The position numbers and the translations under genes were made by a program. 64,000 bases of DNA from Alteromonas confluentis (GTDB taxonomy: Bacteria; Pseudomonadota; Gammaproteobacteria; Enterobacterales; Alteromonadaceae): positions 1-64,000 of the forward strand of contig NZ_MDHN01000034.1 in the NCBI RefSeq assembly GCF_001757105.1, in the 5' to 3' direction. Shown in pieces: positions 29,742 to 39,467 of this stretch. Each line of letters starts with the position of its first letter. Position 1 is the first letter of the stretch. The notes below the pieces were generated by a model. It was not told the origin of the DNA, did no database searches, and saw only the letters and a program-made list of their open reading frames with translations.

Positions 29742-30051
29742 ACTACACTCAGAATATCCAGTAATTTTAAAATATTAAGTCGGTTAAGTTGTTAACCGAC
29801 ACCTCTCATCTGCTTTTCAGAATCCTCATCTCCTCCGTCAGTTAGCGGTTGATACCAACCCATTCACCACTTTTTACGTTTTTTGGGCGCACAAATAAAA
29901 AGTTAAAAATGTAAAATTTAAGTTATGAATACGTATGCATGCTGTTGCTCTAAATTTCACCACAAGGATAAGATTCAAGCTGGAATAAAAAGTAGTGTCC
30001 GGAAATGTTCGCTGGTTTCCGGGTAAAAAAATAACTATTGGAACGCCCAGC
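29742..30051. other. intergenic region upstream of the glucan-use pair
   Basis: 310 bases without a gene, AT-rich towards the right. It contains the palindrome at 29926-29939 listed separately and presumably the promoter for the TonB receptor-pullulanase unit. Confidence 0.4.
29926..29939 (+). promoter_or_regulatory. LacI-family-type operator candidate
   Basis: The sequence tgaatacgtatgca is a palindrome at 12 of 14 positions around a central CG, the form bound by LacI-family repressors. It lies 113 bases before the TonB receptor start codon. Given the downstream pullulanase, a maltose/glucan regulator such as MalR is a reasonable guess, but no such regulator gene is in the window. Confidence 0.4.
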
Positions 30052-33000
30052 ATGAAAATATTCAAACCTAACATAATTACCCACGGCCTATTGGCCAGCG
30101 GTCTCATCCTCTCCAGTTCTGCGTTGCACGCTCAGCAGGCTGAAGAGTCCGAAACAATCAATGACGATGAAACCATCGAGCGTATCGAAGTACGCGGTTT
30201 TAGCTCGAGTCTGATCCAGTCGCTCAATCAGAAGCGGTTTAGTGATACGGTTACCGAACAGATTTCTGCCGATGACCTGGGGGGATTACCCGACGTGTCA
30301 ATGGCCGATGCGCTGACTCGGTTGCCAGGTATTTCGGCGGTACGAACCGGTGGTCAGGCTGCTGAAATTAACATTCGCGGTTTGTCTGGCGACTTTGTTT
30401 TCTCAACATTAAATGGCCGTGAACAGGTTTCTACCAGTGGTAGTCGCGCCATTGAATTTGACCAGTATCCTTCAGAATTAATAAATTCAGCGGCAGTGTA
30501 TAAATCGCCGAAAGCCTCGCTGATAGAAGGTGGCGTTGCCGGTACCGTAGAACTGCAAACCGCGAGCGCGTTGGCCAACGAGCAAACTCACACGTTTAAC
30601 GCGAACGTACGTGGCATGTTCAATGACAGGGCCAGCGAGATCCCTGACGCCGAAGAATATGGTCATCGTATTAGCTTTTCCTATCAGGGGAAGTTCATGG
30701 ATGACACCGTGGGGGTATCGTTAGGTTATGCACGTTTGTTTCAGCCCAGCGTTTCAACCCAATTTATTGGTTTTGCCTACAATGGCGCTGTCGACGTAGA
30801 TGGTATCGAAGGTGACAACGATGCCGCCGGTACTGACTGCCCTGAGTGCGAATACATTTCAGAAGGCTTTGAAATGCAGCACAAAGGGGGAGAAGAAACC
30901 CGTAACGGTTACATGGCTTCAGTAGAGTGGGCGCCTACCGACAACTTTAAACTGAAAGCTGACGCCTTTCTCTCTAAATTTGACTCAGAAGCGTTCGCCC
31001 GTGGTTTCCGGGTAAAACTCGGCGGCATCAATGCCAATATTATCAACCCCGTGGTGGTAAATAATAGTGTGATAGGAGGCACATTTACCCGCTCTGATAG
31101 CAGCTTTACCCGGGTAGAGCTGGTGAATGATGACAACCAGGACTTCGACCAGGTTGCAAGTTTCGGTATTAAAGCTGACTGGCAGATAACGGATAACCTG
31201 AGTGCCCAGTTTGACGTGTCTAAATCCACCGCAGAAAGCGATTTTCGTAATGGTCTGCTTTGGTCTCTGGTTGCGGAAGACGCGAATGCCGCCAATCCCA
31301 CCTTTGATGAAAACGTGCAAATCAGCTATTTGCTGAATGGGCTCAACCTGCCTGATCTCGCGTTCAATCAAACTGATGCGTTTACCGATTTAAATCGGGC
31401 GATGATCAGTAAATACGGGATTTATCCGTATGAGAACGAGGATGACTTGGATGCTTACCGTGCAGATTTCCAATACTTTCTCGACTTACCTGTCGTATCC
31501 GGTATCGAATTTGGCTATCGCTATTCGGATCGCGAATTCAGTAACGATCGCGCTATTTTCGAGTTCGGAAACGATGGCGGATTCTCAGTAAGTCAGCCGC
31601 CACTGAACATAACGGAAGGGATGTCTGAAGTAGTGGACTGGTCTGGCGCCTTTTCTTATTTCCCCAGCTACCTTTCTATCGATTTAAACACTGCTCTGAA
31701 TGCCTGGTTTCCTGACGGAATTCCACAACCCGCACAAACCTGGGGCCCTGGCGCTGCTGGCGTGATCAATGGCGATGGTACGAACGCCGCGTCGGCCTGG
31801 ACGATACAGGAAAGTGGTGAAGTATTTGAAACAGTAAACGCAGCATATCTGATGGCGAACCTGGACACAGAATTGTTTGGCATACCCATGACCGGAAATG
31901 TGGGTGTACGCTATGTTCGCACCAAACAAGCGTCAACGACGCTTCAGCGCGCAACACGCCTGGTTACCGACCCCGAGACGGGTGTGAGCGAGGAAGTCAG
32001 TGACCCAACCGCCGGCGCGCAAAACATTACAGATGAGTTAGGCCTGATCAATAACTTCTATCGCCCAACCATTCTGACCCATGAATTTACCGATGTACTG
32101 CCATCGATAAATTTAAATTTCAAGCTGACCGACAATTCCCAGTTACGGGTTGCTGCCGCGAAAGTCATGGGGCGTGCGCCAATCAACCGTTTCGCCGCCA
32201 ATGCCTCCACTACCGTGGAAACCATTACTGCGACGATGGACAGAGACTCTGGGGAAGTTACCTTGTCTCAACCTACCGCCCGGGTAAACGGCTCAGCACG
32301 AAATAGCCCTTATCTTGAGCCGTTCTACGCGACCCAATATGACTTGTCTTACGAGTATTACTTCGACGAAACCGATGGTGCGCTGGTGGTAGCCGGCTTC
32401 TACAAGAATATCGAGTCATTCATCGAGAATATCGCCGTTGAACCTTACGACTTTGAAGGAAATGGATTCACCGTACCAGACTCGGTGCAGGTACCCGTAT
32501 ATCTGGAAAGTGAATTTAGCGGGCAGGAGCCAGAGCTAGCACTGGATGCGGCCGGTGATCCGTTGTTCGTGACTGTGCCAACCGAAAATGGCCGTTACGA
32601 GACGGCAATTAACAATGCGGAAGGCGGCTATATTCGTGGTGTCGAAATTGCCTACACCGAGATCTACAGCATGTTACCTGGCATGTGGTCTGGGTTAGGT
32701 ATGAGCGCCAGCTATTCGTTCACAGAAAGTGAGATTCAGCGCACATTGAGTGAAGGCGTGTTTGCCAGCCAATTGCCTGGACTCTCTGAAAACGTGGTAA
32801 CGGCGACGCTGTTCTGGGAGTACGAAGGTTTCGAAACCCGGGTGTCTGCCCGCTATCGGGATGCCTTCGTATCGCAGCAGGTAGCGGTAAATGATCAAAC
32901 CGTAAACTTCGACGATGAGCTGGTGATTGACTATCAGGCCTCTTACGAAATTAACGACAATTTGAGCATGCTGTTTCAGGTAAACAACCTCACCGACGAA

Positions 33001-33093
33001 CCTACCCGAAGCTATTTCTCGACACCGGAGCAAACAGGCACACTGCAATTCTTCGGTACCCAGTATTACCTCGGTCTGACCTATTCACTGTGA
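30052..33093 (+). CDS. TonB-dependent receptor, probable alpha-glucan/maltodextrin uptake
   Basis: 1013 residues from the ATG at 30052, which gives a signal peptide ending SSSALHAQ; a start at 29995 would add 19 residues. A TonB-box-like IERIEVRGF comes next. The plug contains LPDVSMADALTRLPGISAVR and INIRGLSGDF, typical of the long carbohydrate-type receptors of marine Alteromonadales and Caulobacter. The barrel ends in LGLTYSL. Substrate prediction rests on context: its stop codon overlaps a possible GTG start of the pullulanase gene, so the two are probably co-transcribed. It would bring glucan fragments across the outer membrane. Confidence 0.93.
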   Translation: MKIFKPNIITHGLLASGLILSSSALHAQQAEESETINDDETIERIEVRGFSSSLIQSLNQKRFSDTVTEQISADDLGGLPDVSMADALTRLPGISAVRTGGQAAEINIRGLSGDFVFSTLNGREQVSTSGSRAIEFDQYPSELINSAAVYKSPKASLIEGGVAGTVELQTASALANEQTHTFNANVRGMFNDRASEIPDAEEYGHRISFSYQGKFMDDTVGVSLGYARLFQPSVSTQFIGFAYNGAVDVDGIEGDNDAAGTDCPECEYISEGFEMQHKGGEETRNGYMASVEWAPTDNFKLKADAFLSKFDSEAFARGFRVKLGGINANIINPVVVNNSVIGGTFTRSDSSFTRVELVNDDNQDFDQVASFGIKADWQITDNLSAQFDVSKSTAESDFRNGLLWSLVAEDANAANPTFDENVQISYLLNGLNLPDLAFNQTDAFTDLNRAMISKYGIYPYENEDDLDAYRADFQYFLDLPVVSGIEFGYRYSDREFSNDRAIFEFGNDGGFSVSQPPLNITEGMSEVVDWSGAFSYFPSYLSIDLNTALNAWFPDGIPQPAQTWGPGAAGVINGDGTNAASAWTIQESGEVFETVNAAYLMANLDTELFGIPMTGNVGVRYVRTKQASTTLQRATRLVTDPETGVSEEVSDPTAGAQNITDELGLINNFYRPTILTHEFTDVLPSINLNFKLTDNSQLRVAAAKVMGRAPINRFAANASTTVETITATMDRDSGEVTLSQPTARVNGSARNSPYLEPFYATQYDLSYEYYFDETDGALVVAGFYKNIESFIENIAVEPYDFEGNGFTVPDSVQVPVYLESEFSGQEPELALDAAGDPLFVTVPTENGRYETAINNAEGGYIRGVEIAYTEIYSMLPGMWSGLGMSASYSFTESEIQRTLSEGVFASQLPGLSENVVTATLFWEYEGFETRVSARYRDAFVSQQVAVNDQTVNFDDELVIDYQASYEINDNLSMLFQVNNLTDEPTRSYFSTPEQTGTLQFFGTQYYLGLTYSL

Positions 33094-33155
33094 GAACAAC
33101 AATCATGAACAAACTGAATAGCGCCAAAGCGAATAGACGTAAACGGACATCAGAT

Positions 33156-36100
33156 ATGACCAGACTTACTAAACAGGCTTGCGGGTTTCTGGCCTGCATA
33201 CTGACACTTTTTGTATTAACCGGTTGTGGCGGCTCGGATATCGAATCGGGTAGCAATAATCTGCTTACCTGCGACTCGCCGCTTATCCCGGATTCAACGG
33301 GCACACAGTGTGTCGCGCCGCCTCCCATCGAGTGCGACCCGCCAACCGTTCCGAACGAAGCCAATAATGCTTGCGTAGTGGGGGCTGATCCTACGTTACC
33401 TGCACCGGCATTCTTTCCCGGTGAATATCAGGCGGTGCTTTACTACAACCGCGGCTCTGTGGATGCCGATAACATTCCCAACGACCCGGCTTATGACGGC
33501 TGGCGTCTGCATACCTGGAATGATGAAACCTGTGATGCCTATGCCGATGCAGATACCGACTGGGCCAATGGCCGTCAGCCAACCGGCATCGATCCGAATT
33601 ATGGCGCCTACTGGGTACTTGAGCTAAAAGAAAATTATGGCACCTGTCATAACTTCATTATCCATAAAGGTACCGATGATGCCGGAAAGGAAATGGGAGG
33701 AAGCAACTACGCAGGCTCGCTGGTTCAAGACGACGAAACGTTCACCCGCATGAACTTCACACTGTCTGGTGAAGCAATCATTTTCGAATTTCCGATTATT
33801 TCTTTAGGTGAACAACCCGTCGATGTTGAAGGTCTTGGTGCACATTGGCTGGATGTGAACACCATTCTGTGGAACGCGCCGGAAGGTGTAGAAACCGTTG
33901 AGTTGCATTACAGTGAAACGGCGGGACTTGAATCTACCCTGGAAGATGGCCTCAACGGTACGGTACTGACGCTGACTGAAACCACCCTCACCGATGAGCA
34001 AATCGCGCTGGCGCCTCATCTGCAATCCATGCAAGCATGGCAAGGCGACTGGGATGAAGCTGCGGCGAAAGCGGTACTGAAAACCCAGACTGCAATCGGC
34101 GGCTACAACGATGAAGGCAAATTGGTTGCAGCAACCGGTATTCAACTGGCTAACGTACTGGATGTGCTTTACACCAGCGGCGATGATGATGCTAACGAAG
34201 CCTCGCTGGGACCGGTTTATACCGACACCGGCATTTCTGCCGTGGTGTGGGCCCCTACCGCACAGCAGGTTAATCTGCTGAGCTACTCAGACAGCAAGTC
34301 ACTGCAGAATACGTATCCGATGACGCTGGATGAAAATACCGGGATCTGGCGCTACGATGGTGACATGTCACTGGATCGTACTCTGTACCGCTTTGAGGTT
34401 ACCGTTTATCACCCTGTTACTGGCGAGCTGGAAACTCTGGAAGTCACCGACCCGTATTCGGTTTCACTTTCTACCAACAGCCGATTCTCACGTTTTGTGA
34501 ATCTGTCAGATGACGATCTCAAGCCTGACGGTTGGGATACCCAATCGGTTCCGACGATTGCCGATCCGGAAGATGCGGTGATTTACGAAGGTCACATCCG
34601 CGACTTTAGTATTCTTGATGAATCCACATCAGAAGCGAACCGGGGCAAATACCTGGCGTTCACAGAAGAAGGTACAGCACCGGTTGCACACCTGCAAAAG
34701 CTCGCTAATGCCGGTATGACCCACTTCCACATGTTGCCTGCCAACGACATTGCCAGCGTGGATGAGAACCCCGCGAATGTAGTGAATATCAACGATACGA
34801 TTGGCGATCTTTGTCGCCTAAACCGCAATGCAGCCATCTGCGAAGAGGAGCCGGAAGGAACAGTAATTAAAGATCTGCTGGAAAGCTACGATCCGGCTTC
34901 TGAAGGCGGCAAAGCCCAGGCGCTTATTGATCAAATGCGTGGCTATGATTCCTTCAACTGGGGTTACGATCCGTATCACTTCAATGTGCCTGAAGGCAGC
35001 TATGCCTCTGACGCCGAGGGTGTTCAGCGTATCGTTGAAATGCGCGCAATGAATATGGCCTTGCATGAGATAGGTCTGCGGGTTGTGCTGGATGTGGTGT
35101 ACAACCACACCAATGCTTCAGGCGTGTATCCGCGTTCAGTGCTGGATAAAGTGGTACCGGGCTATTATCACCGTTACGACGTAGAAACCGGCGCGATGGT
35201 GCAGGAAACCTGCTGTGAAGATACCGAACCCCGTCAGGCGATGATGGAAAAGCTGATGCTGGATTCGCTGCTGTTATGGACCGAGCAGTATAAGTTTGAT
35301 TCCTTCCGCTTTGACATCATGAGTCAGGCCACGGTCGATACTATGGTGCGTCTGCGTGATGCCGTACAGGCCATTGACGAAGATAACTATTTTTACGGTG
35401 AAGGCTGGCTGAAGGAAGACCGGGGATACGAGCAGGCCAACCAGATCAATATGGGCGGCACCCAAATCGGTACCTATAACGACCGCATTCGTGATGCTAT
35501 TCGTTACGGTCATCTGTTTAACCCGGAAAGTGACGAAGCGCTGAGCGCACAGGATCGCCTGAAAATGGGCATGGCCGGTACACTCACCGACTATGTACTG
35601 GAAACTTCCGGTGGCTCTGCTACCACAACCAGTAGTCTGGGTGGTTACGGTCAGGACCCGGCCGACGTTATCAACTATGTGTCTAAACACGACAACGAAA
35701 CCCTGTGGGATCAGTTTAACTACTCTCTGCCCATGGATCTCACTCTCGAAGAGCGTGTTCGTGCGCAGAATATCGGTATTACCTTACCGTTGATGTCACA
35801 AGGTATTCCATTCCTGCAAATGGGCGGCGACTTCTTGCGCTCCAAGTCGATGGATCGCAACAGTTACGATGCCGGGGACTGGTTCAACTATGTGGACTTT
35901 ACCTTCAATACCAACAACTGGAATATTGGTCTGCCGCTGGCAGTGGATAATTCCGCGCGCTGGGATGAAATGAGTGCGTTTATCTACGATGCCGAGCGTG
36001 CTGCAAGCATGGGAGAAATTGAATTTGCTTCTACGGTGTTCGATGAATACCTGATGATCCGCTCTGGCAGCAAGTTATTCCGTCTGACCACCATGGACGA

Positions 36101-37496
36101 CATTATTCAGCGCGTGGGTTTCCATAACATCGGTGCCCGTCAGCAAGTGGGGCTGGTGGGCATGAGCATTGATGATGGTTATAACGAAACGAGTGAAACA
36201 CCACTGGCTGATATTGATCCCGCCGTCGATGCCATTATGGTGGTGGTAAACACCGGCTACGAAGAAAAATCCATTACTGTCGCTACAGCAACCGGTTTTG
36301 AATTACACAACGTGCTGATGAACTCAGTTGACAATACGGTACGTACCGCTATGTTCACGGAAGGGACCGGCGATGACGAAGGCAACGGTACCTTTACCGT
36401 GCCCGCACTGACCACTGCAGTATTCGTAAAACCGCAGATGGGCGCGCAAGGCTATGGCTTGTCGGCTTACGCCACTGCCGGTGCACCGGATATTGTACCG
36501 TTCGGTGACACTGTTGCCTATTTACGTGGTGACATGAACGAGTGGGGCACAGATTCACCGTTTACTTATCAGGGCGACGGCGTGTATACGGTTACGGCAA
36601 CGCTAACTGCCGGCACCACCTACGGGTTCAAAATGGCTTCAGAAGACTGGGATGCAGTGAACTTTGGTGCTGCGGACGGTTCTGATGGTATTGTCGCTCT
36701 TGGCGACGACATGGTACTGGGTGTAAGCAATACCAACCTGAGCTTTACGCCAGCAGAAACGGCACTGTATGAATTCCGTGTGGATGCTTCAGATACCAGC
36801 GCCCCAATCCTGACTGTCAACTATGACGAGCCATTTGCACCCACCACCGTTTATCTGCGTGGCGATATGAATGGCTGGGGAACGGACGATGCCTTTAGCT
36901 ACCAGGGCGATAAGATATACACTTTTGCTACTACGCTGGAGCCGGGCACCTATCAGTTCAAGATTGCGTCGGAAGACTGGTCTACGGTTAACCTGGGCGG
37001 AATGACAAATAACGAGTCAGATACTGCCGTTAACGTGGGGGCAACGCAGTTCCTTGCCGCGACTAACGAAAACCTGGTGCTGACCATTGAAGCGAGCAAC
37101 AGCTATGTGTTTGTGCTGTCAGCGCGAAATGGTGAAATACCTACCATTGGTGTTTTCGAAGAGCAATTCTTTGGCGCAACGCCAGTATTTATTCGTGGCG
37201 GCATGAATTCATGGGGCACCGACAACGCACTGACGTGGCAGGGCGATGGCACCTATACGGCGGATATCGTGCTTAGCGGTGGTGCAACGGAGTTTAAGGT
37301 CGCTTCAGAAGACTGGAGCACGGTGAACTTCGGTAATCCAGATGGCGAAGCCTCAAACGAAGTGATGGTAGATGTTCCCAAAGTGTTGGGGGTCAGTAAT
37401 AACAACCTGGTGATCAACGCTGAAGCCGGCACCTACCGCTTCACGGTATCAGGGCCAGATGGCAGTAAGCCTGTGATAACGGTAACGGCGCTATGA
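33156..37496 (+). CDS. GH13 pullulanase-type alpha-1,6-glucosidase lipoprotein
   Basis: 1446 residues from the ATG at 33156, which gives a lipoprotein signal (lipobox LTGC). Starts at GTG 33090 or ATG 33105 would add 22 or 17 residues. The N-terminal region looks like a pullulanase-associated module (YWVLELKENYGTCHNFIIHKG), followed by a CBM48-like part (GISAVVWAPTAQQVNLLSY). The GH13 core has DVVYNH near 646, FRFD with nucleophile Asp720, YGEGW with acid/base Glu749 and KHDN with Asp846. Three C-terminal modules begin near 1120, 1232 and 1344 with L/IRGxMNxWGTD motifs, exactly 112 residues apart, probably starch-binding. It should debranch pullulan, starch or glycogen at the cell surface, feeding the adjacent receptor. 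Confidence 0.94.
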   Translation: MTRLTKQACGFLACILTLFVLTGCGGSDIESGSNNLLTCDSPLIPDSTGTQCVAPPPIECDPPTVPNEANNACVVGADPTLPAPAFFPGEYQAVLYYNRGSVDADNIPNDPAYDGWRLHTWNDETCDAYADADTDWANGRQPTGIDPNYGAYWVLELKENYGTCHNFIIHKGTDDAGKEMGGSNYAGSLVQDDETFTRMNFTLSGEAIIFEFPIISLGEQPVDVEGLGAHWLDVNTILWNAPEGVETVELHYSETAGLESTLEDGLNGTVLTLTETTLTDEQIALAPHLQSMQAWQGDWDEAAAKAVLKTQTAIGGYNDEGKLVAATGIQLANVLDVLYTSGDDDANEASLGPVYTDTGISAVVWAPTAQQVNLLSYSDSKSLQNTYPMTLDENTGIWRYDGDMSLDRTLYRFEVTVYHPVTGELETLEVTDPYSVSLSTNSRFSRFVNLSDDDLKPDGWDTQSVPTIADPEDAVIYEGHIRDFSILDESTSEANRGKYLAFTEEGTAPVAHLQKLANAGMTHFHMLPANDIASVDENPANVVNINDTIGDLCRLNRNAAICEEEPEGTVIKDLLESYDPASEGGKAQALIDQMRGYDSFNWGYDPYHFNVPEGSYASDAEGVQRIVEMRAMNMALHEIGLRVVLDVVYNHTNASGVYPRSVLDKVVPGYYHRYDVETGAMVQETCCEDTEPRQAMMEKLMLDSLLLWTEQYKFDSFRFDIMSQATVDTMVRLRDAVQAIDEDNYFYGEGWLKEDRGYEQANQINMGGTQIGTYNDRIRDAIRYGHLFNPESDEALSAQDRLKMGMAGTLTDYVLETSGGSATTTSSLGGYGQDPADVINYVSKHDNETLWDQFNYSLPMDLTLEERVRAQNIGITLPLMSQGIPFLQMGGDFLRSKSMDRNSYDAGDWFNYVDFTFNTNNWNIGLPLAVDNSARWDEMSAFIYDAERAASMGEIEFASTVFDEYLMIRSGSKLFRLTTMDDIIQRVGFHNIGARQQVGLVGMSIDDGYNETSETPLADIDPAVDAIMVVVNTGYEEKSITVATATGFELHNVLMNSVDNTVRTAMFTEGTGDDEGNGTFTVPALTTAVFVKPQMGAQGYGLSAYATAGAPDIVPFGDTVAYLRGDMNEWGTDSPFTYQGDGVYTVTATLTAGTTYGFKMASEDWDAVNFGAADGSDGIVALGDDMVLGVSNTNLSFTPAETALYEFRVDASDTSAPILTVNYDEPFAPTTVYLRGDMNGWGTDDAFSYQGDKIYTFATTLEPGTYQFKIASEDWSTVNLGGMTNNESDTAVNVGATQFLAATNENLVLTIEASNSYVFVLSARNGEIPTIGVFEEQFFGATPVFIRGGMNSWGTDNALTWQGDGTYTADIVLSGGATEFKVASEDWSTVNFGNPDGEASNEVMVDVPKVLGVSNNNLVINAEAGTYRFTVSGPDGSKPVITVTAL

Positions 37497-37540
37497 TGTT
37501 TATCGATGAGATATAGCGATTAGTGATTTACCAAAACAAA

Positions 37541-37569
37541 AGGGCCGCTCAATTGAGCGGCCCTTTTTC
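37541..37569. terminator. bidirectional terminator between pullulanase and cyoE
   Basis: A 10-bp perfect stem (agggccgctc, loop aatt, gagcggccct) with five T after it on the plus strand. On the minus strand TTTTGTTTT follows. It serves both convergent units. Confidence 0.92.
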
Positions 37570-37581
37570 GTATTTACAAGT

Positions 37582-38478
37582 CTATAACGCTAAGGCGAAC
37601 AGTTTTGGTGCTACATCGTGGTAGTCTACCGCCATGGCTATGCTGAGGATCGTGATGTTCAGTATGGAGAAACCGAACACCTGACGGGCCCAGCGGGTCA
37701 TATCGATATCAGGGCGATAACCGCGCAATGCCATCAGCAACCACCAGAAGCTGGTGGTGCAGGCAACTGCGAGGAAACCGATACCAGTATAACCAGCTAT
37801 TGACAGCATCATGGTTACAATGGCGTAAACCGCGATGTAAAGCACGATATGCAGTTTGGCCTTTTCGATACCTTCTGCAACCGGCAGTACCGGAATATTC
37901 GCCGCTTCATAATCTTTGAAACGGAAAATAGCGATGGCGTAAGAGTGGGGCATTTGCCACAAACTAAACATCACCAGCAGAATGGCAGCGGCAGCATCGA
38001 ACTGGCCACTTACCGCGCAGTAACCCACAACCGGGGGAACCGCACCGGATAAGCTGCCAACCAATGTGCCATACACAGAGTTACGTTTCATATACAGGCT
38101 ATAAACGCCCACATACACCACATAACCCAGTGCAGCGAAAAACACCGCAGTGGCGTTAGTGTACGCCACCAGCAGGGCAAAACCCATCACACCCAGCACA
38201 ATGCCATGCCAGAATGCGGCTTTCAGCGACATTTCCCCGGTCACGGTAACCCGGGAGCGGGTACGTTGCATCTTGGCATCAATATCCCTGTCAATGCAGT
38301 TATTAATTGCACATCCGGATGCAACAACCAGTGATAGGCCAATCAGCGTTGCCGCCATCAGCATAAAGTCAACGTCACCCCGTGATGCCAGCAGAAAACC
38401 ACCGGCGACAGAGATCAGGTTGCCCATAATAATGCCGGGCTTAGTCACGGTTAAATATCGACGAAATACAGGTTTCAT
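37582..38478 (-). CDS. cyoE: protoheme IX farnesyltransferase (heme O synthase)
   Basis: 298 residues, multi-pass membrane protein of the UbiA prenyltransferase family. The first Asp-rich motif NCIDRDID is clear and is followed by MQRTRSR, diagnostic of CyoE/CtaB. It attaches a farnesyl group to heme b to make heme O for the terminal oxidase. It is the last gene of the cyo operon, 48 bases after cyoD, in the standard E. coli order. Confidence 0.96.
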   Translation of the reverse strand: MKPVFRRYLTVTKPGIIMGNLISVAGGFLLASRGDVDFMLMAATLIGLSLVVASGCAINNCIDRDIDAKMQRTRSRVTVTGEMSLKAAFWHGIVLGVMGFALLVAYTNATAVFFAALGYVVYVGVYSLYMKRNSVYGTLVGSLSGAVPPVVGYCAVSGQFDAAAAILLVMFSLWQMPHSYAIAIFRFKDYEAANIPVLPVAEGIEKAKLHIVLYIAVYAIVTMMLSIAGYTGIGFLAVACTTSFWWLLMALRGYRPDIDMTRWARQVFGFSILNITILSIAMAVDYHDVAPKLFALAL

Positions 38479-38526
38479 ATTTCCAGTTTACCTCGCGTAC
38501 GCTCAGAAAATGTACCAGCCAGCAGG

Positions 38527-38865
38527 CTAGTACATCATCATCGCGTTAGACTCGTAAATGATCCAGACAGACAGACCGACTACCATGAAGATAATCAGGG
38601 CACTGAACAGGAACGAGAACGTGCTTGCACGGCCATCTTCGGTAACGAAGTTCAGGTGCAGAAAGTATTTGAGGTGAACCCAAATCTGTACCAGACCTAA
38701 AGTAACGATACTCCAGATAGTGGTGCCTTTAGAGAAGTCGCCTTCCATAACCATCCAGAAAGGGATGACTGTCAGGATGACCGACAGTACAAACCCAATC
38801 ACGTAGGATTTCACATCACCATGGTCGTTTGCATGGCTAACAGCGTGAGAATCGTGCTGACTCAT
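38527..38865 (-). CDS. cyoD: cytochrome o ubiquinol oxidase subunit IV
   Basis: 112 residues from the ATG at 38865, which overlaps the cyoC stop by one base (TAATG) and follows GGGAG. A longer frame to 38946 would run inside cyoC. Three membrane helices are visible: VIGFVLSVILTVIPFWMV, IVTLGLVQIWVHLKYFLHL and FLFSALIIFMVVGLSVWIIY. This matches the CyoD layout. It assists assembly or stability of the Cu-B site in the bo3 complex. Confidence 0.95.
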   Translation of the reverse strand: MSQHDSHAVSHANDHGDVKSYVIGFVLSVILTVIPFWMVMEGDFSKGTTIWSIVTLGLVQIWVHLKYFLHLNFVTEDGRASTFSFLFSALIIFMVVGLSVWIIYESNAMMMY

Positions 38866-39467
38866 TACAGTGCTCCCATCAGATAAACAACGGTGAATAC
38901 GCAAATCCAGACGATGTCCAGGAAGTGCCAGAACAGGCTTAAGCAACTCAGGCGGGTTACCGTTTTATCAGGCAGACCACGACGCATCACTTCGATGATC
39001 AGGATAGTCATCCAAATCAGACCAGAAGTTACGTGCAGACCGTGCAGACCTACCAGCGAGAAGAACGCGGTGAGGAAGGCACTGGTATCAGGGCCGTTAC
39101 CGTGAACGATCAGGTGATGGAATTCATAGATTTCCATACCGATAAACACGGCACCGAATACCCAGGTCACAGCCAGCCATAACAGCGTGCCGCCTTTGTT
39201 TTGCTTGTGTGCTGCAATCATTGCGAAGCCGAAGGTGATACTACTTAACAGTAGTGCCGCGGTTTCAACTGCAACGAAGTCCAGTTCAAAGATGTCTTTA
39301 CCAGACACGCCACCGGCAGTGTTCATGAACAACACTGCGTAGGTTGCGAAGAACGAGGCGAACAACAGACAGTCGGTCATCAGGTAAACCCAGAAACCGA
39401 ATACGTTGTTATTCTCGTGATGCTCGTGGTCGTGATCGTGATGCATATCAGTAGCTACTGAGCTCAT
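38865..39467 (-). CDS. cyoC: cytochrome o ubiquinol oxidase subunit III
   Basis: 200 residues, five predicted helices. The His/Asp-rich N-terminus (HHDHDHEHH) precedes [23 protein letters not shown], a CyoC hallmark, and [12 protein letters not shown] lies in the later part. Its ATG overlaps the cyoB stop by 4 bases. It is a structural subunit of the quinol oxidase. Confidence 0.96.
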   Translation of the reverse strand: MSSVATDMHHDHDHEHHENNNVFGFWVYLMTDCLLFASFFATYAVLFMNTAGGVSGKDIFELDFVAVETAALLLSSITFGFAMIAAHKQNKGGTLLWLAVTWVFGAVFIGMEIYEFHHLIVHGNGPDTSAFLTAFFSLVGLHGLHVTSGLIWMTILIIEVMRRGLPDKTVTRLSCLSLFWHFLDIVWICVFTVVYLMGAL

